DNA from: Centrapalus pauciflorus | Lineage: Eukaryota > Streptophyta > Magnoliopsida > Asterales > Asteraceae | Reading direction: 5' to 3' | NCBI GenBank assembly: GCA_020465985.1 | Contig: JAANYP010001767.1 | Span: forward strand, 239,913-303,912 | Length of the DNA: 64,000 nt | Part shown: piece after piece, positions 54,775-64,000 of the stretch | Numbering within the stretch: position 1 is the stretch's first letter | How the letters are laid out: each line of letters begins with the position of its first letter | Made by a program: the position numbers and the translations under genes | The notes under the pieces: generated by a model | Database searches by the model: none | Seen by the model: the letters and a program-made list of their open reading frames with translations, nothing else | Told to the model about the DNA's origin: nothing

Positions 54775-55117
54775 GGATGAACAAACGATGGTTGTAGGGT
54801 TTGAAAGAAGAATGTGTGATTCGTTCAGAGAGAAAGCAGAAGGCCGTGGAAGAAGAATATGTAACTGGTAGTTACAACTGAACGAAACCGGGACCTTTAA
54901 AGGTTTCGAAAAGGTTGGGTCCCGCGCACACATTTGAAAAATTACCCAAATACCCTGCACACTTTGACAGATCAAGTGAAAATAACTAGCAGTCCGAGAA
55001 AATGAACTAGCAGCATGAGAAAATACTCATGCTGTTAGTGTAAAATTGTGCAACTTTTCAATGGAACAGTGTCTCCCCCTTAAATTAGCATACTGAGTCG
55101 ATAATAATGAAAACCAA
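54775..55117 (-). other. Copia G spacer between pol and extra gene
   Basis: This 340-base non-coding spacer holds three AGCAGCATGAG-type motifs near 54990-55045 and a weak TATA-like CTTTAAAG near 54895, about 120 bases before the ATG. A CT-rich leader follows (TTCTTCTTCCACGGCC on the minus strand). Confidence 0.5.
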
Positions 55118-58100
55118 TTAATCCATGTTTACCATACCAATATTTGATATTAGGAAGGTGAACCTTCCCACATCAAAAGGTTTTGTAAATAGATCAGCTA
55201 GCTGATCATCTGTATGTATTTTGGTAACTTGGATTAACTTCTTTTCATTACAATCTCTGATGAAGTGAAACCTGATTTCTATATGCTTGGTTTTTGGGAA
55301 TTTCACTGGGTTTTGCACAATGCTAATTGCACTTGAATTTTCAATATAAATAGGAGTGGATAAGAAATTCATACCATAGTCTCTTAGCTGATTTTGAATC
55401 CACATTACCTGGGAGCAGCAGCTTGCAACTGCTACGTATTCTACTTCAGTGGATGATGTGGAGACAGTTGTTTGCTTTTTGCATTGCCAAGAGACCAGTC
55501 TTGCTCCTAAGTATTGACATCCACCAGTTGTGGATTTTCTGTCAATGTTGCATCCACCATAGTCACTGTCAGAATAAGCAGTTAGTTCAAAAGTAGAGTC
55601 TTTAGGATACCATAGACCTAAATGTGGTTGGCCTTTAAGATATCTAAAGATTCTCTTAACAGCAACCAAGTGAGAATCCTTTGGAGAGCATTGAAACCTA
55701 GCACACACACAGACAGCAAACATAATATCAGGTCTTGAAGATGTTAGATACATGAGAGATCCTATAAGGGATCTGTATAGATGAATATCCACATCTATGC
55801 CATCTTTGTCTGTATGGAGCTGTTTATGAGGATCCATTGGAGTGCTTGCAACCTTTGTGTCTTGATAGCCAAACTTTTCCAATATGTCTTTGACATACTT
55901 TGATTGACTTATGAATAGACCAGTAGGCTTCTGTTTAACCTGCAGCCCTAGAAAGAATGTGAGTTCCCCCATTGAACTCATTTGAAACTTTTTGTGCATT
56001 AGGGCCTCAAAATCTTTGCACAAACTATCATTAGTTGAGCCAAAGATGATGTCATCAACATAGATTTGGACAAGAAGAATCTCAGCTTTGATGGATTTAG
56101 TGAAAAGTGTTTTGTCCAGAGTGCCTCTCTTGAATCCATTCTGTAGAAGATATGATGACAGTGTGTCATACCATGCTCTGGGGGCTTGGTGAAGACCATA
56201 GAGAGCTTTGTCTAGCTTGTACACCCTGTCTGGATACTTGTAGTCTTCAAAACCTGGAGGTTGACACACATATACTTCCTCTTCAATTGTCCCATACAGG
56301 AAAGCAGACTTAACATCCATTTGATACACTTTAAATCCTTTGAAACTTGCATATGCTAGAAATAGTCTGATGGCTTCAATTCTTGCTACTGGAGCAAAGA
56401 CATCATCATAATCTATTCCTTCTTCTTGAGTGTACCCTTGTGCTACTAGTCTTGCTTTGTTCTTGATGACTATCCCTCTCTCATCCTTCTTGTTTCTGAA
56501 CACCCATCTTGTACCTATTGCTCTCTTACCTTTAGGAAGATCCACCAGAGTCCATACATTCTGAATTTTGAACTGTAAAAGCTCTTCTTGCATAGCTTCA
56601 ATCCAGGATGAATCTTTTAGTGCTTCTGATGCCTTTTTGGGTTCTAGTTGAGACATGAAACAGGCATGTTCAAAAGCTGCTAGACTGAATTCAGGAACTG
56701 CTTGTTCAGCAGCAGCAGTCTCATTGTGAACCATCTTCCTTGTTTGAACAGGAGTGCTTGGATCACCCAGTATTTGATGGAGAGGGTGATACTTATGAAC
56801 TCTTAGTGTGGGCTCTCTCTCTGTTTGAAAGGAAGTTCCAAGGTTTGTATCATCTCCATCAGAACCAGTGAATGGTTCAGTTTCTGGAACAGCTTGAGTT
56901 TCTAGGCTAACAGCTTGAGAAGCTGTTGGGACTGCTAGCCTAGAAACTGGAACTGTTTCCTTTTGTGTTGGAGCTGTGCTGTCAGGACTTGGGAATGGCA
57001 CTTCAGTGTCGGGATTTGCATCATGTTGAGTGCTCAGGACCCCTGGAGGATCACATGACAGAAGTGGTAGAGTGGTGAAATCATCCCAACTTGTTGAATC
57101 TGCAGCAGTCTGAAACTTTGTGCCAACAGCATGAGAAATTGTATTGGCAGCATGAGAATTTGTGTTAGCAGCTTCAACCCTGTATGCATCAGCTTCTGCA
57201 GTATACTCAACAAAGCTCAGAGAATTTGTTAGTGAATCTAAATCAAACAACCAATCAGGACCAGTGCCTTTGATATTAGCAGTATTTTCATTAAATTCAA
57301 CATTGGCACTTTCTTCAATTGTTTTAGACACACTGTTGTATACTCTATAGGCTTTGCTTTGAGTTGAGTATCCTACAAAGAATCCTTCTTCAGCTTTACT
57401 CTCAAACTTCCCTAAGTGAGTCTTAGTGTGAAGGATAGTACATGGGCATCCAAAGGGCTTGAAGAAAGCTATTAGGGGACTTCTGTTATGGAATAACTCA
57501 TAGGGAGTTTTCCCTTGTGATTGAACTACTTGAACCCTATTTAGAACATAACAGGCTGTATTAACAGCTTCTGCCCAGAAAGTCATTGGCAGATTTGAAT
57601 CAGCTAGCATTGTTCTAGCAGCCTCAATTAATGTTCTATTCTTTCTTTCAGCTACACCATTTTGCTGTGGTGTTCTTGGTGCACTATATTGTCTAGCAAT
57701 GCCTTTGGACTCACAGAAACTGTTTAGAATTTGATTTTTAAATTCAGTTCCATTGTCTGATCTTATCACCTTAACTTTGGAATTGGATTGGTTTTCTATC
57801 TTAAGGACAAAAGACTTAACTAGCTCAGCAGTTTCATCTTTGGACCTAAGAAAGTAAACCCAAGTAAATCTGGTGAAATCATCAACAATGACTAAACAGT
57901 ATGCCCTTTTATTCAAACTCAAAACAGATGTTGGACCAAAATAGATCCATATGTAACAACTGAAGAACAGATGAGATTGAATTTACTTCTTTGGCCTTAT
58001 GAGAAGTTTTGTGTTGCTTACCTTTAAGACATGCTACATAATGATCATCACAAATGAACTCCTTTTGTGGTAATCCTCTTACCAGATTCTTTTTAACTAA

Positions 58101-58667
58101 AGCATTCATGGACTTGAAGTTCATGTGACACATCCTTCTATGCCAAAGAGCAGACTCATTTGATGATGCTTTGGATATTAAACAGCTTAAAGTATTTGAT
58201 TTAGTCAAGAGATCTGTGTCCAGGCAGTAAACATTGTCTTTTCTTGGTGTTCTTAGTAAAACTAGTTTTTCAGGAACTTTGAAATCCTTTGAAAGAACAA
58301 TGCACTCAGAATCTGTGAACAGAACAATGTTTTGTTTGTCACAGATTTGAGAGACACTCAATAAATTGTACTTAAGCTGTTCAACATACAAAACATCATG
58401 GAATGTCATGTTGCCTGCATTAACAGTACCTTTACCTGTAACCTTACCTCCTTTTAAGTTGCCTCCAAATGCAACAAAACCTTCATCAAAACCTTTGAAA
58501 TTTGACAAGCATTCAGAATTGCCTGTCATGTGCCTAGAGCATCCACTGTCCAGATGCCATCTTGTTCTATGAGGAGACCTGTGGTTGCCCTGCACAAATA
58601 ACAGCTTAGTTAGTAGTGGAGTAAACCCAAACCAAATTGGTTTTGGGTTGGCCTTATACATTGACAT
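55118..58667 (-). pseudogene. pol: Copia G Pol, one frameshift
   Basis: Two overlapping frames (58667-57909 and 57922-55118) together hold a complete copia Pol. The break is a single-base shift near 57945, inside the first integrase motif HMDLF. Protease: LDSGCSRHMTGN near 58545. Pre-integrase: LWHRRMCHMNFKSMNALVKK. Integrase: VIRSDNGTEFKN and TPQQNGVAERKNRTLIEAAR. RT: YQMDVKSAFLYGTIEEEVYV and YVDDIIFGSTN. RNase H: YSDSDYGGCNIDRKSTTGG and STEVEYVAVASCC. A linker between integrase and RT contains a block shared with the extra gene (56890-56957). Pol is in a different frame from gag. Confidence 0.9.
56890..56957. repeat. 68-base block in pol, copy of one in the extra gene
   Basis: It matches 53115-53182 at 67 of 68 positions in the same orientation and reading frame. 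It contains a perfect 12-base inverted repeat, GTTTCTAGGCTA...TAGCCTAGAAAC (56898-56947). Confidence 0.9.
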
Positions 58668-61232
58668 AACTAAAAACTGTTTTTGACTTCTTATATTTGG
58701 TGAGATCTACTGATGGAGTCTTTGGAGAGTATTTAGTGATAATATGAGGTATCAAACTATTTTGATCATCTTTTCTTCTGACAGTCTCAGATGATTCACT
58801 AGCAGCTCCAGTTTGATGCCCAGCAGCTTGAGCTGTGTTTGTAGTGCTAACAGTTTCAGTTTTTGCACTAACAGCATCAGATTTTGACTTAGCAGTCTGA
58901 TCTTTTGCATTAGCAATTTGAGCAACAGATTTGTCCTTGACACACCATATTTGTTTAAAACTTGATTTAGGCTTTGCCAAAACTTGTTTTTGATGTGTGG
59001 ACTGTTTTTTATTAACTTTTGAGAATCTGTGATCAACTGTTTTCTTTGGAGCTGCTGTGGAAGGTTTCACTTTTGAGTGCTTTGCCTGATTAGGATTTGA
59101 TTTTGTGTGATGCACAGTCTGTTTTGCAACAGCTGGTTTGTAAACACAATCCTTGGCTAAGTGATTCTTCCTTCCACAGTGAAAGCATCTTTTGACAGTT
59201 TGAATTGGAACACCAGAATTTTCTGTCAATTTCTAGTTCTTGTTTCTCTGGTTTCCTCTTACCTGCTGTTGTTTAGGAAACTTTTGAACACCATGCTTTT
59301 GGCATGTGCAGATAGAAACAGTTTTACCTCTTTTAGTTCCTTTTGATGAAGATGCAGTGTTACAGTTAGAATGTACAGGATCTTGTGGAGTAGCATTGCA
59401 TACACTTATCTTCTCTTTTCCTTTCTTACTGGGAGCTTGGACTTCTATGGGTGCACTCTTTGTGTCACAGTCTCTATTTTGACTCTTATCTTCTTTTAAT
59501 TCAGGACTGTTATCAAGAATAGGATCTACAATAGTCATAGACTCAGCTAGTGGTTCATTGACAAGTCTATCAGCAACCTCACTCATTGGGTGTATGTACT
59601 TGTTGTTGTATGGAGGAGGAGTGGCCCTATATCCTATACCTTCTTTGGGATTAACCTGAGATTTCACCCTGTCTTTAAATTGTACTTCCATTAGGTGTTC
59701 CAGCTTTTGATTTGCCAACTTGAAGTTACCTAGATCTATGTTAACAGATTCTAGTTTCTTATTAGCCTCTAACACCTTCTGTTCAGTCTCTTCTACCTTT
59801 TTATTCAGGGATTCTATTTTCTTATTTAGTTCCTTTTTCTCCCACTCATGATATGTTCTATCATGTCCCATTTGAATCTCATTATCCTTATAGTCATTGA
59901 TCTGTTTTTCAAGATCTTCTATGGCTTGCATATATTCATAGCTCCTTTCTTCCATCTTAGCTAGAGTTTTGCACATGCTCTCATTATGGTCTCTGTACTT
60001 TTTAACCATATTTTTGCATGATTGAGAGCAGAGTTTAGAATTTACCTCAGATGGTAGTTCAGTGGAGGAGACATTTGATGTTTCTGCCATAAGTGCTTGA
60101 TTTTGAAATTCTTCCTCTGCCTGATCACTCCAGTCAAACACATTGTCTTCTTGAGAGACAAGTGCTGTTGATGATGATGCTTGGATGGGCTGTGAAGTCC
60201 TTGATGGCTGTTGACCTTGAGATCAACATTCTCTGGCAAAGTGACCAAGCTTATGGCATTTGTAGCATTCCACTTTTGATTTATCAAAAGATGGTTTGCC
60301 TTCTGTCTTGGCTTGAAAGTTGGCCCTACCAGTTCTTTTCAGAAATCTTTTGGCCCTCATGGTCAGCATTGCATGTTGCCACTTTAAATCCATCTCTTCA
60401 AGATCATCCGGATGAATTTGTTCTAAGTCTTCAACATTTAGAGCAAATAATCCATCATTGGCAACAAAAGCCTCATAGTGAGTTTCAGCAGAATTGCCAT
60501 CACCACCTGAAAAAGAATCACAGTTATTAGATTTTTCAGAAGACAGAAGAGCAGTGTTGTGATTATAAGAAAAGGATTTCTTTTTAGCATCAATCTCAGT
60601 CTCAAACACTCTTAAACTGTTATACAGATCATCCAATTCTATCTCATCAAGAGTGTCTTTTGTTCTCCATTGTGCACATAGACTGTCCATTCTTCTCCAA
60701 GAGATCTGAGAAACTTTCTGTTGACTTCATCTTGATCCAGATTGACCTTTGCACTTTCCAGTTCACTTATCAGTTTGTTGAACCTGTCAAAGATTTGAGT
60801 GAGGCTTTCATTCTTGCCACCAGAAAAGGTTTCATACTGCTGTTTCAAGAGGTCCTTTTGATTTCTCTTGGTACTGGCATTACCAGCAAACCTCTTCTCT
60901 AAGGCATTCCAATGAGAGTGAGCAGTATAAAACTTTTTGAATTGATGTTGATAAGCATTAGGAATGGCTATTTGTAATAATGTGAGTGCTTTCACTTCAT
61001 TCATTCTAGCCTTCCTTTCAAGTTCAGTTTTTGGAGGAGTTTTGACTGGTTTTCCCTCATCATCAAGTTCTGGATCAACTACAGGAGGAAATTCAACAGC
61101 TTCCCATATGGCATAATCAATGAATTGAATATGCTGTTGAATCCTGAGTTTCCACAACTCAAACTCAGTGGGCTTGAGCATAGGCACTTTGAGTCCTTGC
61201 CCAGATCCACTGCTGCTATTTTCAAATTCCAT
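58654..61232 (-). pseudogene. gag: Copia G Gag with two zinc knuckles
   Basis: The start at 61232 gives MEFENSSSGSGQGLKVPMLK. The gag domain covers about the first 190 residues (FELWKLRIQQHIQFIDYAIW, NEVKALTLLQIAIPNAYQHQ). A one-base shift near 60680 leads to the first knuckle CYKCHKLGHFAREC near 60260, followed by a TGA. The same frame continues with a long coiled coil (60000-59650; KTLAKMEERSYEYMQAIEDL) and, after a TAG at 59235-59233, the second knuckle CFHCGRKNHLAKDC near 59180 and a K/Q-rich tail to 58654. The first 100 residues resemble Retrotran_gag_2/UBN2. Pol overlaps the end in another frame. Confidence 0.85.
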
Positions 61233-61333
61233 TGTAAAAGATTAAAAATTTAAAAGAAAGTTTTTGACTTTGAAAAACAAAGAGTAACCTGGTTTGAAAA
61301 ACCTGATTTGAACAACCTGGTTTGACAAACCTG

Positions 61334-61346
61334 TCTCTGATACCAC
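61334..61346 (-). other. Copia G primer binding site
   Basis: On the minus strand TGGTATCAGAGAC follows the LTR end after two bases. It is the initiator-Met-tRNA type. Confidence 0.85.
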
Positions 61347-61347
61347 T

Positions 61348-61995
61348 TGTCAGGATCTAAAACTGAATAACCAAGATTAACTGATTTGAAATTTATCAAA
61401 GTATAAATCAATAATCTTGTTTTGAATCAAAGTTTAATTAAGAAGTTTGCGGAATAACACTTAATTATTTTGACAAAAACTTTCAGAACCAATGAAGCAT
61501 AAAACATAAAAAATAGTCAAGACTGTTTGTATTGCTGAATTCAATGATTACAATCACCTCTAATCTGTTTGATTAGACGAAGAACACAGACTGTTCTTAG
61601 GGTTTTTACAACCTTAGAGGCTTAAGAAAACTTAATCAATAAAGCAATTACAGACTCAAAATATGCAGAAAACTCCTATACAATAGAATGACCTATTCTC
61701 TGTATTTATATTGCTTTTTGGACTTGTTTCCTTGAAGGACTATGACTTCTCTGATAGTAGATATGCTGGAATCTTCGTGTAGATATCGTTCCTGAAAATC
61801 AGCACTTTCTGTTTATGAAACTGTTGAGCAGCTTGAATTTCTTGACAGCATGAACTGAGCAGCTTGAGTTATTTTGCTCTGGCAGCTCGAGTTTCTTCAA
61901 CTAGCAGCATGAACTTTGTATTTACATGTAAAATCTACTAACAGTCTGAGAAGTCTAAACTAACAGCTTGAGCATACTTAAACTATTTCCCAACA
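61348..61995 (-). repeat. Copia G 5' LTR
   Basis: The LTR is 648 bases with the same ends as the 3' LTR. It lacks 21 bases (one GGCAGCTTGAAC unit) compared with that copy. Its TATAAATA box is at 61703-61710. Confidence 0.9.
61703..61710 (-). promoter_or_regulatory. TATA box of the copia G 5' LTR
   Basis: TATAAATA on the minus strand, about 360 bases upstream of the primer site. It is intact, unlike that of copia B's 5' LTR. Confidence 0.65.
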
Positions 61996-62566
61996 ATTGT
62001 TTTAAGAAAAACTTTCAGAACAAATAACACATAAATATAATCAAAAATCAAATCTTTTATATTGTCAAACTCACTGATTAGAATCACCTCTAATCTGTTT
62101 AATTAGACAAAGAACACAGACTGTTCTTAAGGTTTTACAACCTTAGAGGCTTGAGGAACTTAATCAGAAAGCAATTACAATTGAAGCACACGATTACAAA
62201 ATTTGCACGTACAGACTTATGATAGAAAAACCTATTCTATATATATATATATATATGGCTTTCTGATTTGTTTCCTTGAAGAACTCTGATTTCTCTGGGA
62301 GTAGATATGCTTGGATCTTCGAATATAAAACACTTCCTGAATTTCAGCACTTTCTGTTGTTAAACTGTTGAGCAGCTTGAACTTTATCTGTTGAGCAGCT
62401 TGAACTTGAGAAGCTTGAACTTTTAACTCTGGCAGCTTGAACTTTTGAACTAGCAGCTCGAACTAACTCAACTAACAGCTTGAACTTTGTAATTACACAG
62501 AAAACCTACTAACAGCCTGAGAAATCTAACTAACAGCTTGCATACTTAGAATATTTCCCAATAATG
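61996..62566 (-). repeat. Element H: LTR of G's family, truncated
   Basis: This is a diverged LTR of the G type on the same strand. It lacks about the last 120 bases, where G now begins. A short (AT) run lies near 62238-62256. Variants of CAGCTTGAAC are again repeated (62370-62545). Confidence 0.8.
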
Positions 62567-62716
62567 TATTTATTGTTATATGGAGGAGGAGTAGCCTTAT
62601 ATCCTATTCCTTCCTTGGGATTGAGCTGAGATTTTACCCTATCCTTAAATTGAAATTCCATTAGGTGTTCTAGCTTTTGATTGGCCAGTTTGAAGCTGCC
62701 CAAGTCTATGTCACCC
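62567..62716 (-). pseudogene. gag: Element H: fragment of gag coiled-coil region
   Basis: About 150 bases match copia G at 59590-59740, in the coiled-coil part of gag (NNKYI...YRATPPPYNNK region). It abuts the LTR start directly, so pol, the extra gene and the purine tract of H are deleted. Confidence 0.75.
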
Positions 62717-62718
62717 TG

Positions 62719-63329
62719 TGTGACGATAGCAGTCTAAGTGTATTAGCATTTTGTCTAAATGATATTACAAGGTATTGACTATTAACTAGTGTTTGATATA
62801 TGTGAGTTTATGTGTTTGATATTTATTGATTGTATGTTTGAACTTGATGTAATGTATTACAAGAAGATCAAACATAAAGTCCAAAGGTTAATTCAAACAT
62901 AAGTTAAAACATATAATCGAATAGAAGTTGTCATGTGAAATTCAAATTTAGCATAGATTCGAATTTAACATAGAAGGTAAATTCGAATTTGTCATGAGGA
63001 CAAATTCGAATGGGCCTTGGGCCTGGATTCGAGTTTGTCCCATGACAAACTCGAATGGATCACTATAATTAGGGATTAACTCGAATGATTAGAAGACTTC
63101 TGCAGAATTCGTGTGAGCAATTAGCATAAGGCGATCTCGAGTTTATCATCTGATATTGTGTTTGTTCGGAGAGAATCATTACCTAGGTTCGTTCGTAGTC
63201 GTTCGTGCAACGCTGTGGTGGTCTCCGTGTTCCGTGTGAGTGTTATATCCGTCAAGCCACTAACGAGGATTCCGCACTCGTAAGTGTGTGTCGTATCTAG
63301 ATAGATCTGTGTAGTTGCAAGACCTTATA
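62719..63329 (+). repeat. Copia I 5' LTR
   Basis: About 610 bases start near TGTGACGATAGC and end just before a primer site. The left edge is where element H stops, but the exact first base is uncertain. Two hairpins with 13-base arms lie at 62981-63011 and 63027-63056. There is no second LTR in the window. Confidence 0.65.
62981..63056. repeat. Two consecutive hairpins in the copia I LTR
   Basis: ATTCGAATTTGTC...GACAAATTCGAAT (5-base loop) is followed after GGGCCTTGGGCCTGG-like DNA by ATTCGAGTTTGTC...GACAAACTCGAAT (4-base loop). All arms are perfect over 13 bases. Confidence 0.9.
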
Positions 63330-63331
63330 AG

Positions 63332-63344
63332 TGGTATCAGAGCC
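63332..63344 (+). other. Copia I primer binding site
   Basis: TGGTATCAGAGCC, initiator-Met-tRNA type, two bases after the presumed LTR end. Confidence 0.85.
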
Positions 63345-63944
63345 TAAGGGGTGTTCTTCGTGTTCATAAAGATACATCCTAGGTTTCTTGACGCTTTTGG
63401 ATGGTTAATCTCACGGATTTTTGAGTGTTTTGAACTTATCAAATTGAATTCCGGGAAATACTTTGTTGTAGTTCATGTTTTTGATCAAAATCAATATTTT
63501 TACTTGTAAAAATATTGATTTAATATGAAAAACGTGAAAAACTCGAGGTATTAGCCGTTTCTCGAATTTGCGGCGCTCGACTTTGTTAAGGGGAAATTAG
63601 GGTTTGCTCATATTCGAGTTTGATCGAAATACGCTCCTTTCGAATTTCCTTAAAGTGGTTTCGAATTTGGCCATTTCGACTTTACTTTGGATTTCGACTT
63701 TGCACTAAAGTCGAATAGGACATTCGAGTTTAATTAGGTTTCGAATTTAAGTGGACTTTCGACTTTAGAGACCTTCGAATTTGTCATTAATTTCGATTTT
63801 AATTGGATTTAAGAACTTAACTCGAATTTAATCCCAAATAGGTTTAAATTTAATTAGATTCGAATTTACGTAAATTCGAAAGAATTAATTTAAATTAATT
63901 TCGAATTAAATTAATTAAGTTTAAATTCAATTATCTTTGAAACA
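63345..63944 (+). other. Copia I leader rich in TTCGA words
   Basis: This is a non-coding leader of 600 bases. Between 63540 and 63910 words such as TTCGAATTT, TTCGACTTT and TTCGAGTTT occur roughly every 20-25 bases on either strand. Confidence 0.7.
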
Positions 63945-64000
63945 ATGACAAGTCTACAACGGTTTCTGGAAATGGATCACGAGGTCGGAAAAGCATATAC
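63945..64000 (+). CDS. gag: Start of copia I gag (partial)
   Basis: The ATG at 63945 opens MTSLQRFLEMDHEVGKAY and runs off the window. The position, 600 bases after the primer site, and the style of the N-terminus fit a copia gag. Only 18 residues are visible, so the call leans on context. Confidence 0.5.
   Translation, partial: MTSLQRFLEMDHEVGKAY

Larger units (their letters stand above)
51221..61995 (-). mobile_element. Copia element G with extra gene, young
   Basis: This 10.8-kb element has two LTRs that differ by only about nine substitutions plus a 21-base and a 1-base indel by eye. Reading downwards: 5' LTR, primer site, gag with two zinc knuckles, pol, spacer, extra gene, purine tract, 3' LTR. 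There are few inactivating changes. The left flank is copia F gag and the right flank is an LTR of G's own family (H). The 5-base flanks CCGTT and ATTGT do not match, so one side was rearranged after insertion. Confidence 0.9.

Overview
This window looks like nuclear DNA from a flowering plant, probably a eudicot. It is a stack of nested LTR retrotransposons, and I can support no ordinary host gene in it. The plant call rests on Ty1/copia and Athila-type Ty3/gypsy elements, initiator-Met-tRNA type primer sites, the TGGCGCC-type primer site of an Athila element, a Mutator-like foldback element and a plant-mitochondrion-like patch. The copia elements with an extra gene after pol recall SIRE/Maximus-type elements abundant in Asteraceae, but that family assignment is only a guess.

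Layout. (1) 1-264 is the end of a copia LTR (family B) inserted in the 5' LTR of copia element A. (2) 265-15552 is copia A (+), a decayed element of a different copia lineage. It is split by an Athila-like gypsy element at 6087-14233 that still has its 5-bp target duplication AGGGC. That gypsy has lost its 5' half to a mitochondrial-like filler (about 6300-7478), and its 3' LTR holds a 1.56-kb Mutator-like foldback element. (3) 15553-17267 is part of a minus-strand LTR-like sequence. (4) 17268-35684 is copia C (-), whose parts are separated by a second Athila element, D (21288-28920), and by a 4-kb unclassified insertion, X (about 30998-35045). (5) 35685-49242 is copia B (+), with both LTRs, an open gag, a nearly open pol and a long extra reading frame after pol. 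(6) 49243-51220 is a gag fragment of copia F (-). (7) 51221-61995 is copia G (-), the youngest-looking element, again with an extra reading frame after pol. (8) 61996-62716 is a remnant, H, of G's family. (9) 62717-64000 is the 5' end of another copia element, I (+).

How the parts work together. Each element should be transcribed from its LTR, translated into Gag and Pol (protease, integrase, reverse transcriptase, RNase H), packaged in particles, copied to DNA and reinserted. Copies B, C and G add a large non-enzymatic gene between pol and the 3' LTR. In B and C this gene is preceded at nearly the same distance by a TATAAATA box, so it looks like a separate transcription unit. B also has a GT-AG segment between gag and pol that is absent, at the same junction, from C, which suggests splicing controls Gag-Pol production. 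Several families carry their own short motif, often in hairpin form, amplified through LTRs and spacers. The extra gene, its own promoter, the intron-like segment and these motifs are the best candidates for something undescribed.
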